Below, one piece after another: positions 1 through 8,587 of a stretch of DNA of 20,128 bases (its first letter is position 1; each line of letters starts with the position of its first letter). This DNA comes from CAYXUG01 sp964468655 (GTDB lineage: Bacteria > Fidelibacterota > Marinisomatia > Marinisomatales > CAYXUG01). The notes below the pieces were generated by a model. The model was not told the DNA's origin, ran no database searches, and saw only the letters and a list, made by a program, of their open reading frames with translations. A program made the translations under genes and the position numbers. Location of the stretch: contig CAYXUG010000041.1 of the NCBI GenBank assembly GCA_964468655.1, forward strand, positions 1-20,128, given 5' to 3'.

Positions 1-2
1 AT

Positions 3-107
3 AAAAGAGCATTAAATTCTAAATGTGTAAACCATGTCTATCCAAGTGTCAAAGTGGACTTTAAGTATCATTTCAATTCACGTACAGATAAAGTAAATTC
101 GGCTTAA
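3..107 (+). CDS. 3' end of an unidentified protein (partial)
   Basis: The frame is open from the left edge to a TAA at 105-107 and encodes 34 residues, so this would be the tail of a gene that begins outside the window. The last residues (VKVDFKYHFNS followed by RTDKVNSA) alternate hydrophobic and polar residues like a final beta strand, as at the end of outer-membrane or periplasmic beta proteins, but the stretch is too short to name a family. It lies 19 bases upstream of the next gene on the same strand, which fits an operon or closely spaced genes. An open frame this short could also occur by chance. Confidence 0.4.
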   Translation, partial: KRALNSKCVNHVYPSVKVDFKYHFNSRTDKVNSA

Positions 108-126
108 TATATTTAGAGGTTAAACA

Positions 127-459
127 ATGTACTGTCCCAAATGTAAAAGTGAATTTATGGAATCTGTAACTCATTGCCATGACTGCGATGTTCCCCTTGT
201 TGCGGAACTTCCCAAAAAAGAAAAACTTGAGAATGTGGAATGGATTTCACTTCATTCTTTCCCGAGTTTGATTTATGCAGAAATGTTTAAGGAAACACTG
301 GAGAAAGAGGATATTTCCTGCTACATCAAATCAGATTTTATTACTTCAACCATCGGAGTGAAAGGCAGTACAATGACCGGATCAAAGGCAACCTTGTTTG
401 TCCCTGAACCCGAGTTGGAAAAGGCACGGGATTTGCTTAACCAACTCGAGCAAAAATAG
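127..459 (+). CDS. Zinc-ribbon / DUF2007-type small protein
   Basis: A 110-residue soluble protein with two parts. The N-terminus is a compact zinc-ribbon (C3-x2-C6 and C17-x2-C20). The rest, about residues 37-108, resembles DUF2007, a ferredoxin-like fold sometimes described as a putative signal-transducing domain. It has the typical pattern of a FPSLIYAEMFKETLEKEDISC helix-strand unit (seen at residues 44 onward) and an ending FVPEPELEKARDLL. A strong Shine-Dalgarno (AGAGGT at 115-120) sits six bases before the ATG and fixes the start. The stop is two bases from the hisS start, so the two genes are very likely cotranscribed. Molecular function is unknown; the zinc ribbon suggests binding to protein or nucleic acid, which is inference. 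Confidence 0.8.
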   Translation: MYCPKCKSEFMESVTHCHDCDVPLVAELPKKEKLENVEWISLHSFPSLIYAEMFKETLEKEDISCYIKSDFITSTIGVKGSTMTGSKATLFVPEPELEKARDLLNQLEQK

Positions 460-461
460 CG

Positions 462-1718
462 ATGGCAAATAATTACAAATCCGTAAAAGGGACAAAAGAT
501 TTACTTCCTTCTGAATCTGTCAGATATCGTAATCTTGAAGGGGTTATACATGGCACCATGGAATTGTGGGGATACGGCGAAATCCGCACACCTGTTTTTG
601 AGGATACTTCCCTGTTTGCCAGAAGTGTCGGTGAAGAAAGTGATATTGTTACCAAACAGATGTATACCTTTCTGGATCAAAGCAAAAACAGTCTGACACT
701 GAAACCGGAATTAACGGCTCCTGTCATGCGGGCGTATTTACAGCACAACCTTTCCCGGCAGGGTGCCATGACAAAATTGTACTATATGGATACACTGTTC
801 AGGCAGGAACGTCCTCAGGCAGGACGTTTAAGGCAGTTCCGGCAGTTCGGCGCTGAAGCAATCGGATCACCCCATCCGGAGCAGGACGCTGAAATAATCA
901 CTCTGGTTATCAGAATCTTAGATCAGCTCGGAATAAAAAATACAACCTTGCATCTGAACAGCATTGGCTCAAGAGAGAGCAGAAAAATATATTTAAAAGT
1001 TCTGGTTGAATATTTGAATGATCAAAACGACCAGCTTTCAGAGTTGAGCCAAAGCAGGCTGAAAAAGAATCCCTTGCGGATTCTCGATTCAAAACACCCT
1101 GATGAACAGAAGATCATAAAGGAAGCACCCAATATACTTGAACACCTCAGTTTAGAAGATATTGACCACTATGGATCGGTAAAAGAACACCTCGACATGC
1201 TGGACATCGATTACAGCGAAACTCCTACCCTCGTCCGAGGGCTGGACTACTACACTCGAACCACTTTCGAAATTACCTCACCGGATGTTGGGGCACAGAG
1301 TGCAATTTGCGGGGGTGGCAGATATGACGATTTAATCGGAGATTTGGGAGGTCCTTCCACACCGGCTGTGGGCTTCGCAGCGGGAGTTGAACGAATCATT
1401 TTGGCGCTGCAGCAGGAGGAATTACCTTTGGAAAAAAATTCCCTCATCTATATTGCAGCCGCAAGTAATGATGCCAGAAACAGAGTGTTTACCCTTGCAG
1501 AAAAATTACGAGCCAATAATGTACCTGTTGAATTTGATACACTTCACAGAAGTCTGAAAGCGCAAATGCGTGATGCCAACCGAATGAGCGCCGGTAAAGC
1601 TGTCATTATTGGAGACGAAGAACTGGAAAATAATTCTGCAGTGGTTAAAGATTTGTCCTCCGGTGAACAGAAAAAAGTCTCAATTGATGAATTGAACAAT
1701 TATCTTTTAGACGGATAG
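462..1718 (+). CDS. hisS: Histidyl-tRNA synthetase
   Basis: Class II aminoacyl-tRNA synthetase that charges tRNA-His with histidine in the cytoplasm. At 418 residues it has the normal bacterial length. Class II motif 2 is at about 113-135 (FRQERPQAGRLRQFRQFG), the histidine-specific RGLDYY loop at 259-264, GGGRYDDL from 284, and motif 3 (GFAAGVERI) at 304-312. The C-terminal anticodon-binding domain runs from about 325 to the end. The N-terminal KGTKDLLP segment is typical of HisRS and supports the ATG at 462. It sits two bases after the DUF2007 gene and 83 bases before topA. No truncation or missing catalytic residue is seen. Confidence 0.97.
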   Translation: MANNYKSVKGTKDLLPSESVRYRNLEGVIHGTMELWGYGEIRTPVFEDTSLFARSVGEESDIVTKQMYTFLDQSKNSLTLKPELTAPVMRAYLQHNLSRQGAMTKLYYMDTLFRQERPQAGRLRQFRQFGAEAIGSPHPEQDAEIITLVIRILDQLGIKNTTLHLNSIGSRESRKIYLKVLVEYLNDQNDQLSELSQSRLKKNPLRILDSKHPDEQKIIKEAPNILEHLSLEDIDHYGSVKEHLDMLDIDYSETPTLVRGLDYYTRTTFEITSPDVGAQSAICGGGRYDDLIGDLGGPSTPAVGFAAGVERIILALQQEELPLEKNSLIYIAAASNDARNRVFTLAEKLRANNVPVEFDTLHRSLKAQMRDANRMSAGKAVIIGDEELENNSAVVKDLSSGEQKKVSIDELNNYLLDG

Positions 1719-1801
1719 CATATGATTAACAAATTTTATTTTTATTGGTGATTGAATTTCAAACTTCACTGTGTAAATTTTTGGGCTAAAATTGAATCAT
1801 T

Positions 1802-4036
1802 ATGGCTAAACGATCACTCATATTGGTAGAATCACCTTCCAAAGCCAGAACCATTGAACGGTATCTGGGAAAGGATTACCACGTCCTCGCCTGCAACGGT
1901 CATATCAAAGACCTTCCCAAAAAAGAGTTGGGTGTGGATATTGAAAACAATTTCAATGCAAAATATAATGTTCTTCCTGACAAAAAAAAGATTCTCAAAA
2001 AAATAAAAGATGAAGCAAAATCAGCCCCCATGATATATCTCGCCACCGATCCCGATCGGGAAGGCGAAGCCATTGCCTGGCACATCTCCACAGAACTCAA
2101 TGGTAACTCCGATAAGATAAAAAGAGTTCTATTTACTGAAATCACTCCCAAAGGCGTTGAAAAGGGGATGGCAGATCAACGTGGACTGAATACCAATCTT
2201 GTTGATGCGCAACAGGCACGGAGAATCATTGACCGCATTGTAGGATTCAAAGTTTCAGAACTGCTGTGGAAGATTCTTTACAACGGACTAAGCGCTGGGC
2301 GGGTTCAATCTGTTGCACTTCGGCTGGTTTGCGAAAGGCACGAAGAAATTATCAACTTTAAACCGGAAGAATATTGGAGTCTCGAGGTTGAACTTAAAAC
2401 AGATGGTGATGAAATTTTTACTTCAAAACTTCACAAAATCAGCGGGAAGAAACCTGAAATCTCCAATGAGAAAAGTATGGAGGAAATCATTAACAGAATT
2501 AAAGAAAGTGATTTCAAGGTTGATTCAATTAATCAGAAGGATGTAAAAAAATATCCGTATCCACCCTATATCACCAGTACCCTCCAGCAGGATGCCTCAA
2601 GCCGATTGGGATTCACCCCTTCACGAACAATGCGAATAGCTCAAAAACTTTATGAAGGTGTAAACATTGGAGGAAGCGAACGTACCGGTTTGATCACTTA
2701 CATGAGGACGGATTCCACAAGAATTTCCGATTCAGCCATCAATGAAGTCAGAAAAATCATTTCATCCCGATTCGGTGATAATTTTCTACCCGGTACTCCC
2801 AATCATTATAAACAAAAGAAAAAACTTGTTCAAGATGCACACGAAGCAATCAGACCCGCTCAATCTGAAACACTGCCCGATGAAATGGAGGGTATCCTTG
2901 AAAAAGATGAACTGAAACTTTACCGTCTTATCTGGCAGCGGTTTACAGCAAGCCAGATGAAACCTGCCGTCTTATCCCAGACTACCATTGATATTAACGC
3001 AGGAACAGATTACATTTTCAGAACAACCGGATCAATCGTAAAATTTGAGGGATTCCGGAAAGCATACCCTCAAAGAAAAAAACAGGAAGAAACATTTATT
3101 CCAAGTTCCATCAATGAGGGTGATTCAGTGAAACTGGTGAAGTTCAAACCACAGCAGCATTTCACTCAACCACCTCCTTACTACAATGAAAGCTCTCTTA
3201 TAAAAGAATTGGATAATCTGGGAATCGGCAGACCCAGTACATTTGCCGAAACGGTCAGTAGAATTTTGAAGAGAGAATACGTTTCAAAAGAAGAAAAAAA
3301 ATTAATACCCACCGAGGTGGGATTAACAGTCAACAAAGTTTTGACTAATAATCTTCCAACAATTTTCAATGTTCAATTTACAGCCAAAATGGAGGAAGAA
3401 TTAGACAGTATCGAGGCAGGAGATCAAAATTATCTGGATACGCTGAATCATTTCTACAAACCGTTCAGTGAATCATTGGAAGAAGTTCAAAGTAAGCGAG
3501 CAGAAATTAAATCTTCACTTGTTGAAGAAACGTCTGAAGTTTGCGATAAATGCGGCAATAAAATGGTTGTCAAATGGAACAGAAGAGGTCAAAAGTTCCT
3601 CGCATGCTCCGGGTTCCCGGATTGCAGAAATACCCTCTCACTGGAAAAGCAGGAAGAGCCACAGGAATTGGAAAAATTGTGTCCTAAATGCGGAAAAAAT
3701 CTTGTAGAGAAAACGGGGCGATTCGGGAGATATATCGGCTGCAGCAATTATCCTGACTGCAAACACACAGAATCCTTCACGCTCGATATTGCCTGTCCTA
3801 AAAGCGGCTGTGAGGGTGAAATTTCTGAAAAGACGACAAGGAAGAAAAAAATCTTTTACGGCTGCAATAAATATCCCGATTGTGATTATGCGTCATGGCG
3901 GAAGCCCGTTCTTTTCAACTGCACAAAATGCAGTCATTATATTGTGGAAGAAGTCGTTAAAAATAGTCAGCTTTCGTATATATGTCCTGAGTGCAAGGAA
4001 ACCTACACGTCTATCGAATCAACAGTCGAACAGTGA
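1802..4036 (+). CDS. topA: DNA topoisomerase I (type IA)
   Basis: Relaxes negatively supercoiled DNA by transient single-strand cleavage. The TOPRIM domain starts at once (LILVESPSKARTIERYLG, residues 6-23), with the acidic metal-binding motif DPDREGEAIAWH about 80 residues in. The catalytic tyrosine is Y300 in GLITYMRTDSTRIS. After the core come four zinc-ribbon modules starting near C581, C627, C665 and C707. The first three keep the FxACSGFPDC / YIGCSNYPDC / FYGCNKYPDC style; the fourth (CTKC...CPEC) is simpler. Total length 744 residues fits bacterial TopA with several C-terminal ribbons. The start is supported by the MAKRSLILVESPSKA opening; no clear Shine-Dalgarno precedes it. Its stop overlaps the next gene's GTG start. 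Confidence 0.97.
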   Translation: MAKRSLILVESPSKARTIERYLGKDYHVLACNGHIKDLPKKELGVDIENNFNAKYNVLPDKKKILKKIKDEAKSAPMIYLATDPDREGEAIAWHISTELNGNSDKIKRVLFTEITPKGVEKGMADQRGLNTNLVDAQQARRIIDRIVGFKVSELLWKILYNGLSAGRVQSVALRLVCERHEEIINFKPEEYWSLEVELKTDGDEIFTSKLHKISGKKPEISNEKSMEEIINRIKESDFKVDSINQKDVKKYPYPPYITSTLQQDASSRLGFTPSRTMRIAQKLYEGVNIGGSERTGLITYMRTDSTRISDSAINEVRKIISSRFGDNFLPGTPNHYKQKKKLVQDAHEAIRPAQSETLPDEMEGILEKDELKLYRLIWQRFTASQMKPAVLSQTTIDINAGTDYIFRTTGSIVKFEGFRKAYPQRKKQEETFIPSSINEGDSVKLVKFKPQQHFTQPPPYYNESSLIKELDNLGIGRPSTFAETVSRILKREYVSKEEKKLIPTEVGLTVNKVLTNNLPTIFNVQFTAKMEEELDSIEAGDQNYLDTLNHFYKPFSESLEEVQSKRAEIKSSLVEETSEVCDKCGNKMVVKWNRRGQKFLACSGFPDCRNTLSLEKQEEPQELEKLCPKCGKNLVEKTGRFGRYIGCSNYPDCKHTESFTLDIACPKSGCEGEISEKTTRKKKIFYGCNKYPDCDYASWRKPVLFNCTKCSHYIVEEVVKNSQLSYICPECKETYTSIESTVEQ

Positions 4037-4470
4037 ACTTATTAAAAATCTTCCTTCCATTTATTTTTTTACTTCAATTTCTGCATGCAGCTGACAATGA
4101 ATCGCTTATCCGGGAATTAGAAGAATCCCTCATGGCGCCATGCTGCTGGTCGGGGACGGTTGCAGATCATGGTAATTCGCAAATGGAGGAAGAAATTGTT
4201 AAACTTGCGGGGAATGGAAAAACAATGGAAGAAATTACCCTTTATTTTGTTTCCATTTACGGAGAACGAATCCTGGCAAAACCAAAAGCTGAAGGTTTCA
4301 ATCTTCTAGTCTGGATTATGCCTCTAATGGTTTCTGTAACTGCTTTGTTCATTTTATTCAACTACATAAAACACAAGCAGCCCGCACCAAATTTGGAAGA
4401 AATAAAACAGCGGAATGATAAAGTCCCGTTTGATGATATTATTGAAAAAGAGCTTTCGGAAATGGGGTGA
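4033..4470 (+). CDS. CcmH/CycL-like membrane-anchored protein with a CC motif
   Basis: A 145-residue protein if translated from the GTG at 4033, which overlaps the topA stop as GTGA and suggests translational coupling. From that start, residues 1-19 form a signal peptide (NLLKIFLPFIFLLQFLHA) before a soluble domain and one C-terminal membrane helix at about 90-110 (LLVWIMPLMVSVTALFILF). Known CcmH-family proteins reduce apocytochrome c thiols in cytochrome c maturation. They share the order cysteine motif, helices ending in 'GKTxEEIxxYFxxxYGERIL', then a LxxW-P membrane helix, all seen here. Here the cysteine site is PCCW (C37 and C38 adjacent) instead of CxxC. No other cytochrome c maturation genes are in the window, so the role is inferred from the fold only. 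A longer version from an ATG at 3991 would run into topA and lose the clean signal peptide. Confidence 0.75.
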   Translation: MNLLKIFLPFIFLLQFLHAADNESLIRELEESLMAPCCWSGTVADHGNSQMEEEIVKLAGNGKTMEEITLYFVSIYGERILAKPKAEGFNLLVWIMPLMVSVTALFILFNYIKHKQPAPNLEEIKQRNDKVPFDDIIEKELSEMG

Positions 4471-4520
4471 TTTGTTAGAAATATGGACAATTTGGGTCGG
4501 AAGTGAAAAAAGACAAAACA

Positions 4521-5810
4521 ATGGAAAAATTGGTCTCCCTCTGCAAGCGCCGGGGATTTATTTTCCAAAGTTCAGAAATTTACGGTGGATTGGAATCCAC
4601 ATTTGATTACGGTCCTTTGGGTGTTGAATTGAAAAATAACATTAAGCAGCAATGGTGGAAAGATGTTGTAACCTCCCGTCACGATGTTGTGGGAATGGAT
4701 TCGGCCATTCTGATGAATCCAAAAGTGTGGGAAGCCAGTGGTCATGTGAAAAATTTCCACGATCCCATGGTGGATTGTAAAAACTGTAAAGCGCGATTCC
4801 GGTCTGATCACATTGATATTGACAAACCATGCGAAAGGTGCGGGATACGGGATTGGACAGAACCCCGCCAGTTTAACCTCATGTTCAAAACAAATGTGGG
4901 GCCAGTGGAAACGTCTGATGAAATCGCTTATCTAAGACCCGAGACAGCGCAGGGTATTTTTGTCAATTTCAACAATGCCCAGAAAACAGCGCGGATGAAA
5001 CTCCCTTTTGGAATCGGGCAGGTGGGTAAATCATTCCGGAATGAAATAACAACAGGCAATTTTCTTTTCCGCTCTAGGGAATTTGAACAGATGGAACTGG
5101 AATATTTTGTGAAACCGAAAGAATCATCTGAGTGGCTCGATTACTGGGTGGAAGCCCGATTCAACTGGTATAAGGACCTTGGTATTACTGAGGAAAAGTT
5201 GCGCCTTCGGGAACACGGCGAAGAGGAACTGGCACATTATGCTGCCAAGTGTTACGATGTGGAATATGAATTCCCGTTCGGATGGTCAGAGTTGGAAGGT
5301 ATCGCAGACAGAGGCACCTACGATTTGGATCAACATGTTTCATTCAGCGGAAAACGCCTTTCGTGGTTTGATACAAAATCAAATGAACACATAACACCGG
5401 CAGTGGTAGAATCATCAGCAGGGGTGGACAGAACCGTTCTAACTGTGTTGGCAGACGCCTATAAAGAGGAAGAGGTTAAGGGTGAAGAAAGGGTCCTCCT
5501 CAGTTTGAGTCGAAAAATTGCGCCATGTAAAATTGCTGTCTATCCCCTGGTAAACAGGGATGGAATGCCTGAAATTGCTGAAAAAATCTTCAATGATCTC
5601 AGAACAAATTTTGCCTGCTTCAAAGATGCAGGTGGATCCATCGGGCGCCGTTACCGCCGGCAGGATGAAGCGGGAACACCCTTTGGTATTACTGTAGATT
5701 CACAAACTTTAGAAGATTCAACTGTCACAGTTCGTGTGCGGGATACAATGGAACAGGAAAGAGTCGCCGCTGAGAAGCTCTCCAGCTATTTTATTGAAAA
5801 GCTGAATTAA
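4521..5810 (+). CDS. glyS: Glycyl-tRNA synthetase (alpha2 type)
   Basis: Charges tRNA-Gly with glycine; the single-polypeptide dimeric class II form. The protein opens MEKLVSLCKRRGFIFQSSEI, the standard start of this family. It carries a CxxC...CxxC zinc-binding insertion (CKNC and CERC, about 85-115), motif 2 (GKSFRNEITTGNFLFRSREF) and the GIADRGTYDLDQH and VVESSAGVDRTVL segments of the active site. The C-terminal anticodon-binding domain starts near KIAPCKIAVYPLV. I prefer the ATG at 4521 (429 residues); an in-frame GTG at 4503 would add six residues and is also plausible, since some homologues have a few extra N-terminal residues. It follows the CcmH-like gene on the same strand. No defect seen. 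Confidence 0.97.
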   Translation: MEKLVSLCKRRGFIFQSSEIYGGLESTFDYGPLGVELKNNIKQQWWKDVVTSRHDVVGMDSAILMNPKVWEASGHVKNFHDPMVDCKNCKARFRSDHIDIDKPCERCGIRDWTEPRQFNLMFKTNVGPVETSDEIAYLRPETAQGIFVNFNNAQKTARMKLPFGIGQVGKSFRNEITTGNFLFRSREFEQMELEYFVKPKESSEWLDYWVEARFNWYKDLGITEEKLRLREHGEEELAHYAAKCYDVEYEFPFGWSELEGIADRGTYDLDQHVSFSGKRLSWFDTKSNEHITPAVVESSAGVDRTVLTVLADAYKEEEVKGEERVLLSLSRKIAPCKIAVYPLVNRDGMPEIAEKIFNDLRTNFACFKDAGGSIGRRYRRQDEAGTPFGITVDSQTLEDSTVTVRVRDTMEQERVAAEKLSSYFIEKLN

Positions 5811-5830
5811 CTCTCTCGAAAGGTATTGCC

Positions 5831-6673
5831 TTGGATACCACCATTTCCGTAGTCATCCCCACTTTCAACCGCGGTGAACTTCTCTCCCGCGCCCTCAATT
5901 CGATTTTAAGTCAGACCTTCCCGCCATATGAAGTTATCATCGTAGATGACGGCTCATTGGATAATACTGCTGACATAATCAAAACATCCTTTCCAACAGT
6001 CGCTTATCTGTACCAGAAAAACTCCGGAGTGAGCGCCGCCCGTAACTGTGGAATTAATAGTGCCAATGGCGAATGGATTGCATTTCTGGATTCTGATGAT
6101 GAATGGCACCCGGTTAAACTCCAGAAACAGATGGAAGCCGTGCAAAATAATCCGGAATCCAAAATCTGCCATACGGAAGAAATCTGGGTTCGTAATGGCA
6201 AAAGAGTCCATCAAATGGATAAACACAAAAAATTTGGTGGGTGGATTTTTCAAAAGTGCATCCCCCTTTGTTGCATTTCACCTTCCAGTGTTATGATTCA
6301 CAGATCGGTCTTTGATGAAGTTGGACTCTTTGACGAATCACTTCCCGTCTGTGAGGATTATGATATGTGGCTACGAATTACTTCCCGTTATCCTGTTCTT
6401 TTTTTGGATGAACTGCTTATTACCAAATTCGGCGGTCACGCAGATCAGCTTTCACGGAAATATTGGGGGATGGACAGATTCCGGATTAAATCATTGGAGA
6501 ATATTTTATTTGAAAATTGTTTATCGGAAGAAAACAAAGAGGCAATCCTTAACATGATGATTGAAAAAATAAACATTTTTCTGCATGGCGCCCGGAAGAG
6601 AAAAAACATGGATTTGACCGCTAAGTACGAAGAAAAACTTCACCGGTTAAACAGGTTTGAAATGGTGAATTAA
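5831..6673 (+). CDS. Family 2 glycosyltransferase (GT-A fold)
   Basis: Transfers a sugar from a nucleotide-sugar donor, probably to a cell-surface glycan; acceptor and sugar cannot be read from sequence. The 280-residue protein begins ISVVIPTFNRGELLSRAL, with the nucleotide-binding acidic pair in IIVDDGS (about 36-42), GVSAARNCGI at 66-75, and the metal-binding DSDDEW at 87-92. A later VCEDYDMWLR supplies the likely catalytic acidic residue. No membrane segment is evident. The start is a TTG at 5831, backed by a GAAAGGT Shine-Dalgarno just upstream and by the fact that the family's first beta strand begins five codons later; the next ATG lies inside the catalytic domain. It follows glyS by 20 bases and precedes the nucleosidase-like gene by four. 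A lone GT2 outside a polysaccharide cluster is unusual but not rare. Confidence 0.9.
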   Translation: MDTTISVVIPTFNRGELLSRALNSILSQTFPPYEVIIVDDGSLDNTADIIKTSFPTVAYLYQKNSGVSAARNCGINSANGEWIAFLDSDDEWHPVKLQKQMEAVQNNPESKICHTEEIWVRNGKRVHQMDKHKKFGGWIFQKCIPLCCISPSSVMIHRSVFDEVGLFDESLPVCEDYDMWLRITSRYPVLFLDELLITKFGGHADQLSRKYWGMDRFRIKSLENILFENCLSEENKEAILNMMIEKINIFLHGARKRKNMDLTAKYEEKLHRLNRFEMVN

Positions 6674-6677
6674 AGAT

Positions 6678-7532
6678 ATGTCAAATCAAATACAAAATCC
6701 CGGTGGAACTTTAAATATTATCATGGCTCTTATGGCAGAAGCCAAACCAGTCATTGATCACTTTAAACTTTTACAGATCGATGACAATAAAGTTTTCACC
6801 CAAAAAGATGATACAATCAGACTTATTGTTTACGGAATCGGAAAAAATTCAGCGTATAAATCTGTAAATCTGTTAGCGGAAAAAATGGAAACAGATAAAA
6901 GTACAGCATGGCTTAATCTGGGAATCGGTGGTCACCGGGATTGTGAACTCGGCACTCCATTCATCACCCACAAAATAACAGATGATGATACCGGGAAATC
7001 ATGGTATCCTCCTCAAATTTTAGATTTTCCTTTCAGTTCGGCATGGGTCACAACGGTTGATAAAGAAGTGAAAGATTATCCGAAAGATGAAATCTATGAA
7101 ATGGAAGCGTCCGGTTTTTATGAAGCTGCCTCCAAATACACCACACATGAATTGATCCATTGCATAAAGATTATTTCAGACAACGAAAAGTCCCCCGCTG
7201 AAAATGTTACAAAACAATTAACAAACGATCTTATTACAAACAATCTCAAAAACATCGAACCTGCCGTTCAACAGCTTTTGGAACTCTCAACACAAGAATC
7301 AATACGGCTAGCCGATCCACCCTACTACAATGAATTTCTATCAAATTGGCACATCACCGTAACACAACAGCACCAATTGAAAAGATTATTGCAAAGGTGG
7401 TCAGTTCTTTTTCCTGAAGAACCTCCCTTTAAAATTAATGAAAAGGGGCAAATCCCGGGTCGTGTAATGCTTGCAAACCTTAAAGAAAAACTCAATGATT
7501 CCTTCTCCCGCCAGGAGAGAGGAAATCATTAA
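6678..7532 (+). CDS. Nucleoside phosphorylase / MTA-SAH nucleosidase-like protein with C-terminal helical extension
   Basis: A 284-residue protein whose first ~175 residues match the purine nucleosidase/phosphorylase superfamily. I see an opening strand IIMALMAEAKPVI (compare GAMEEEV in MTA/SAH nucleosidase), LNLGIGGHRDCELGT at 79-93, YEMEASGFYEAA at 140-151 and IKIISDNE at 163-170. E143 and D168 therefore occupy the places of the ribose-binding glutamate and catalytic aspartate of E. coli MTA/SAH nucleosidase. Residues ~180-284 are an additional helical region (WHITVTQQHQLKRLLQRW) not present in that enzyme. The start ATG is four bases after the glycosyltransferase, and the next gene, a radical SAM lyase, is 18 bases downstream. 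A role in clearing a nucleoside by-product is plausible; the substrate is unknown. Confidence 0.75.
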   Translation: MSNQIQNPGGTLNIIMALMAEAKPVIDHFKLLQIDDNKVFTQKDDTIRLIVYGIGKNSAYKSVNLLAEKMETDKSTAWLNLGIGGHRDCELGTPFITHKITDDDTGKSWYPPQILDFPFSSAWVTTVDKEVKDYPKDEIYEMEASGFYEAASKYTTHELIHCIKIISDNEKSPAENVTKQLTNDLITNNLKNIEPAVQQLLELSTQESIRLADPPYYNEFLSNWHITVTQQHQLKRLLQRWSVLFPEEPPFKINEKGQIPGRVMLANLKEKLNDSFSRQERGNH

Positions 7533-7550
7533 CTAAATTTTGGTGATTGA

Positions 7551-8546
7551 ATGATTGACGTCATCTATATTGAATCAGCGGTAATGAACCATCATCGGGT
7601 ACAAAAAATAATTTCCCGGTTCCAAAACGCAACAGTTATTGAATGTGATCGCTATGGCGAAGTATTCAATCCAAGGGCTCAGAATTTCCGGTTACAGAAG
7701 CAAAATCCGGCTCTTATTCTCGCCGAAAAATTTGATAATTTTGTGCTGCCCACACCGGAAGGATATGGAATTGGCGGGACAAAAAATTACTATTTCTCCC
7801 ACATGCTCAACTGCATTTACGACTGCCGGTACTGCTTTTTACAAGGGATGTACCGGTCTGCACATTATCTGCTTTTTGTTAATTATGAAGATTTTCAGAC
7901 TACCATTGAGAAGACTCTGAAAAATGAATCAGCTGATGAACCTGTCTATTTCTTTTCAGGTTACGACTGCGATTCCCTAGCGCTGGAATCTGTGACACAT
8001 TTTGTTGAGGAATTTATTCCATTTTTCAGAAACAATACGCAGGCAGTGTTGGAACTTCGGACAAAAAGTATTCAGTTTGATTCACTTTTAAATGAGGAAT
8101 CTATTCCAAATTGTGTGGTAGCATTCAGTTTTACACCTGATAATATTTCCAATAACCTGGAACATGGAGTACCACCGGTTAAAAGCAGAATCAATGCCAT
8201 GAAAAAATTGGCGGAATGTGGGTGGTTATTGGGATTGAGATTCGACCCACTTATTTATCACAAAGGGTGGGAAGAAAATTACAGGCATCTTTTTCAATCA
8301 GTTTTCAGCCAGATACCTGCTAATTCCATCCACTCCGTCAGCACAGGACCGCTTCGGTTCCCAACTGCTATGTTTGAAACTATCACACGCCTCTATCCTG
8401 AAGAAAAACTGTTCGCTGGACCCATTGAAAGGCAAAATGGTATGATGTCATACAATAATGAGATCGAAGATGAAATGCACCAATTCTGCTCAAACGAACT
8501 GAGGTCATATATTCCGGAATCACTTTTTTTTGCATGCACACCATAA
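7551..8546 (+). CDS. splB: Spore photoproduct lyase-like radical SAM protein
   Basis: A 331-residue radical SAM enzyme related to spore photoproduct lyase (SPL), which repairs the thymine photodimer formed in spore DNA. The iron-sulfur cluster motif is C88-x3-C92-x2-C95 (CIYDCRYCFLQG). C140, in the SGYDCDSLALE segment, lies 45 residues after the last cluster cysteine. In Bacillus SPL the hydrogen-donor C141 lies 44 after C97, so the catalytic Cys may be kept. The residue right after the cluster is F96 here where Bacillus has tyrosine (Y98 region), so the radical relay may differ. A GGTGA Shine-Dalgarno precedes the ATG. Nothing else in the window suggests sporulation. SPL-like proteins in non-sporulating bacteria are known but poorly characterised, so repair of another lesion is possible. 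The gene name reflects family only. Confidence 0.8.
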   Translation: MIDVIYIESAVMNHHRVQKIISRFQNATVIECDRYGEVFNPRAQNFRLQKQNPALILAEKFDNFVLPTPEGYGIGGTKNYYFSHMLNCIYDCRYCFLQGMYRSAHYLLFVNYEDFQTTIEKTLKNESADEPVYFFSGYDCDSLALESVTHFVEEFIPFFRNNTQAVLELRTKSIQFDSLLNEESIPNCVVAFSFTPDNISNNLEHGVPPVKSRINAMKKLAECGWLLGLRFDPLIYHKGWEENYRHLFQSVFSQIPANSIHSVSTGPLRFPTAMFETITRLYPEEKLFAGPIERQNGMMSYNNEIEDEMHQFCSNELRSYIPESLFFACTP

Positions 8547-8587
8547 AATAAATTTGGTATTAATTCATTAATAAATTCACACATATA

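Noticed and set aside
5954..6253. A 99-codon antisense frame within the glycosyltransferase.
   Set aside because: It lies opposite a clear GT2 gene and has no family features.
1745..7552. A 13-base match TTGGTGATTGAAT at 1745 and 7540.
   Set aside because: In 20 kb a few 13-base matches are expected by chance, and the second copy is mostly a Shine-Dalgarno and start codon.
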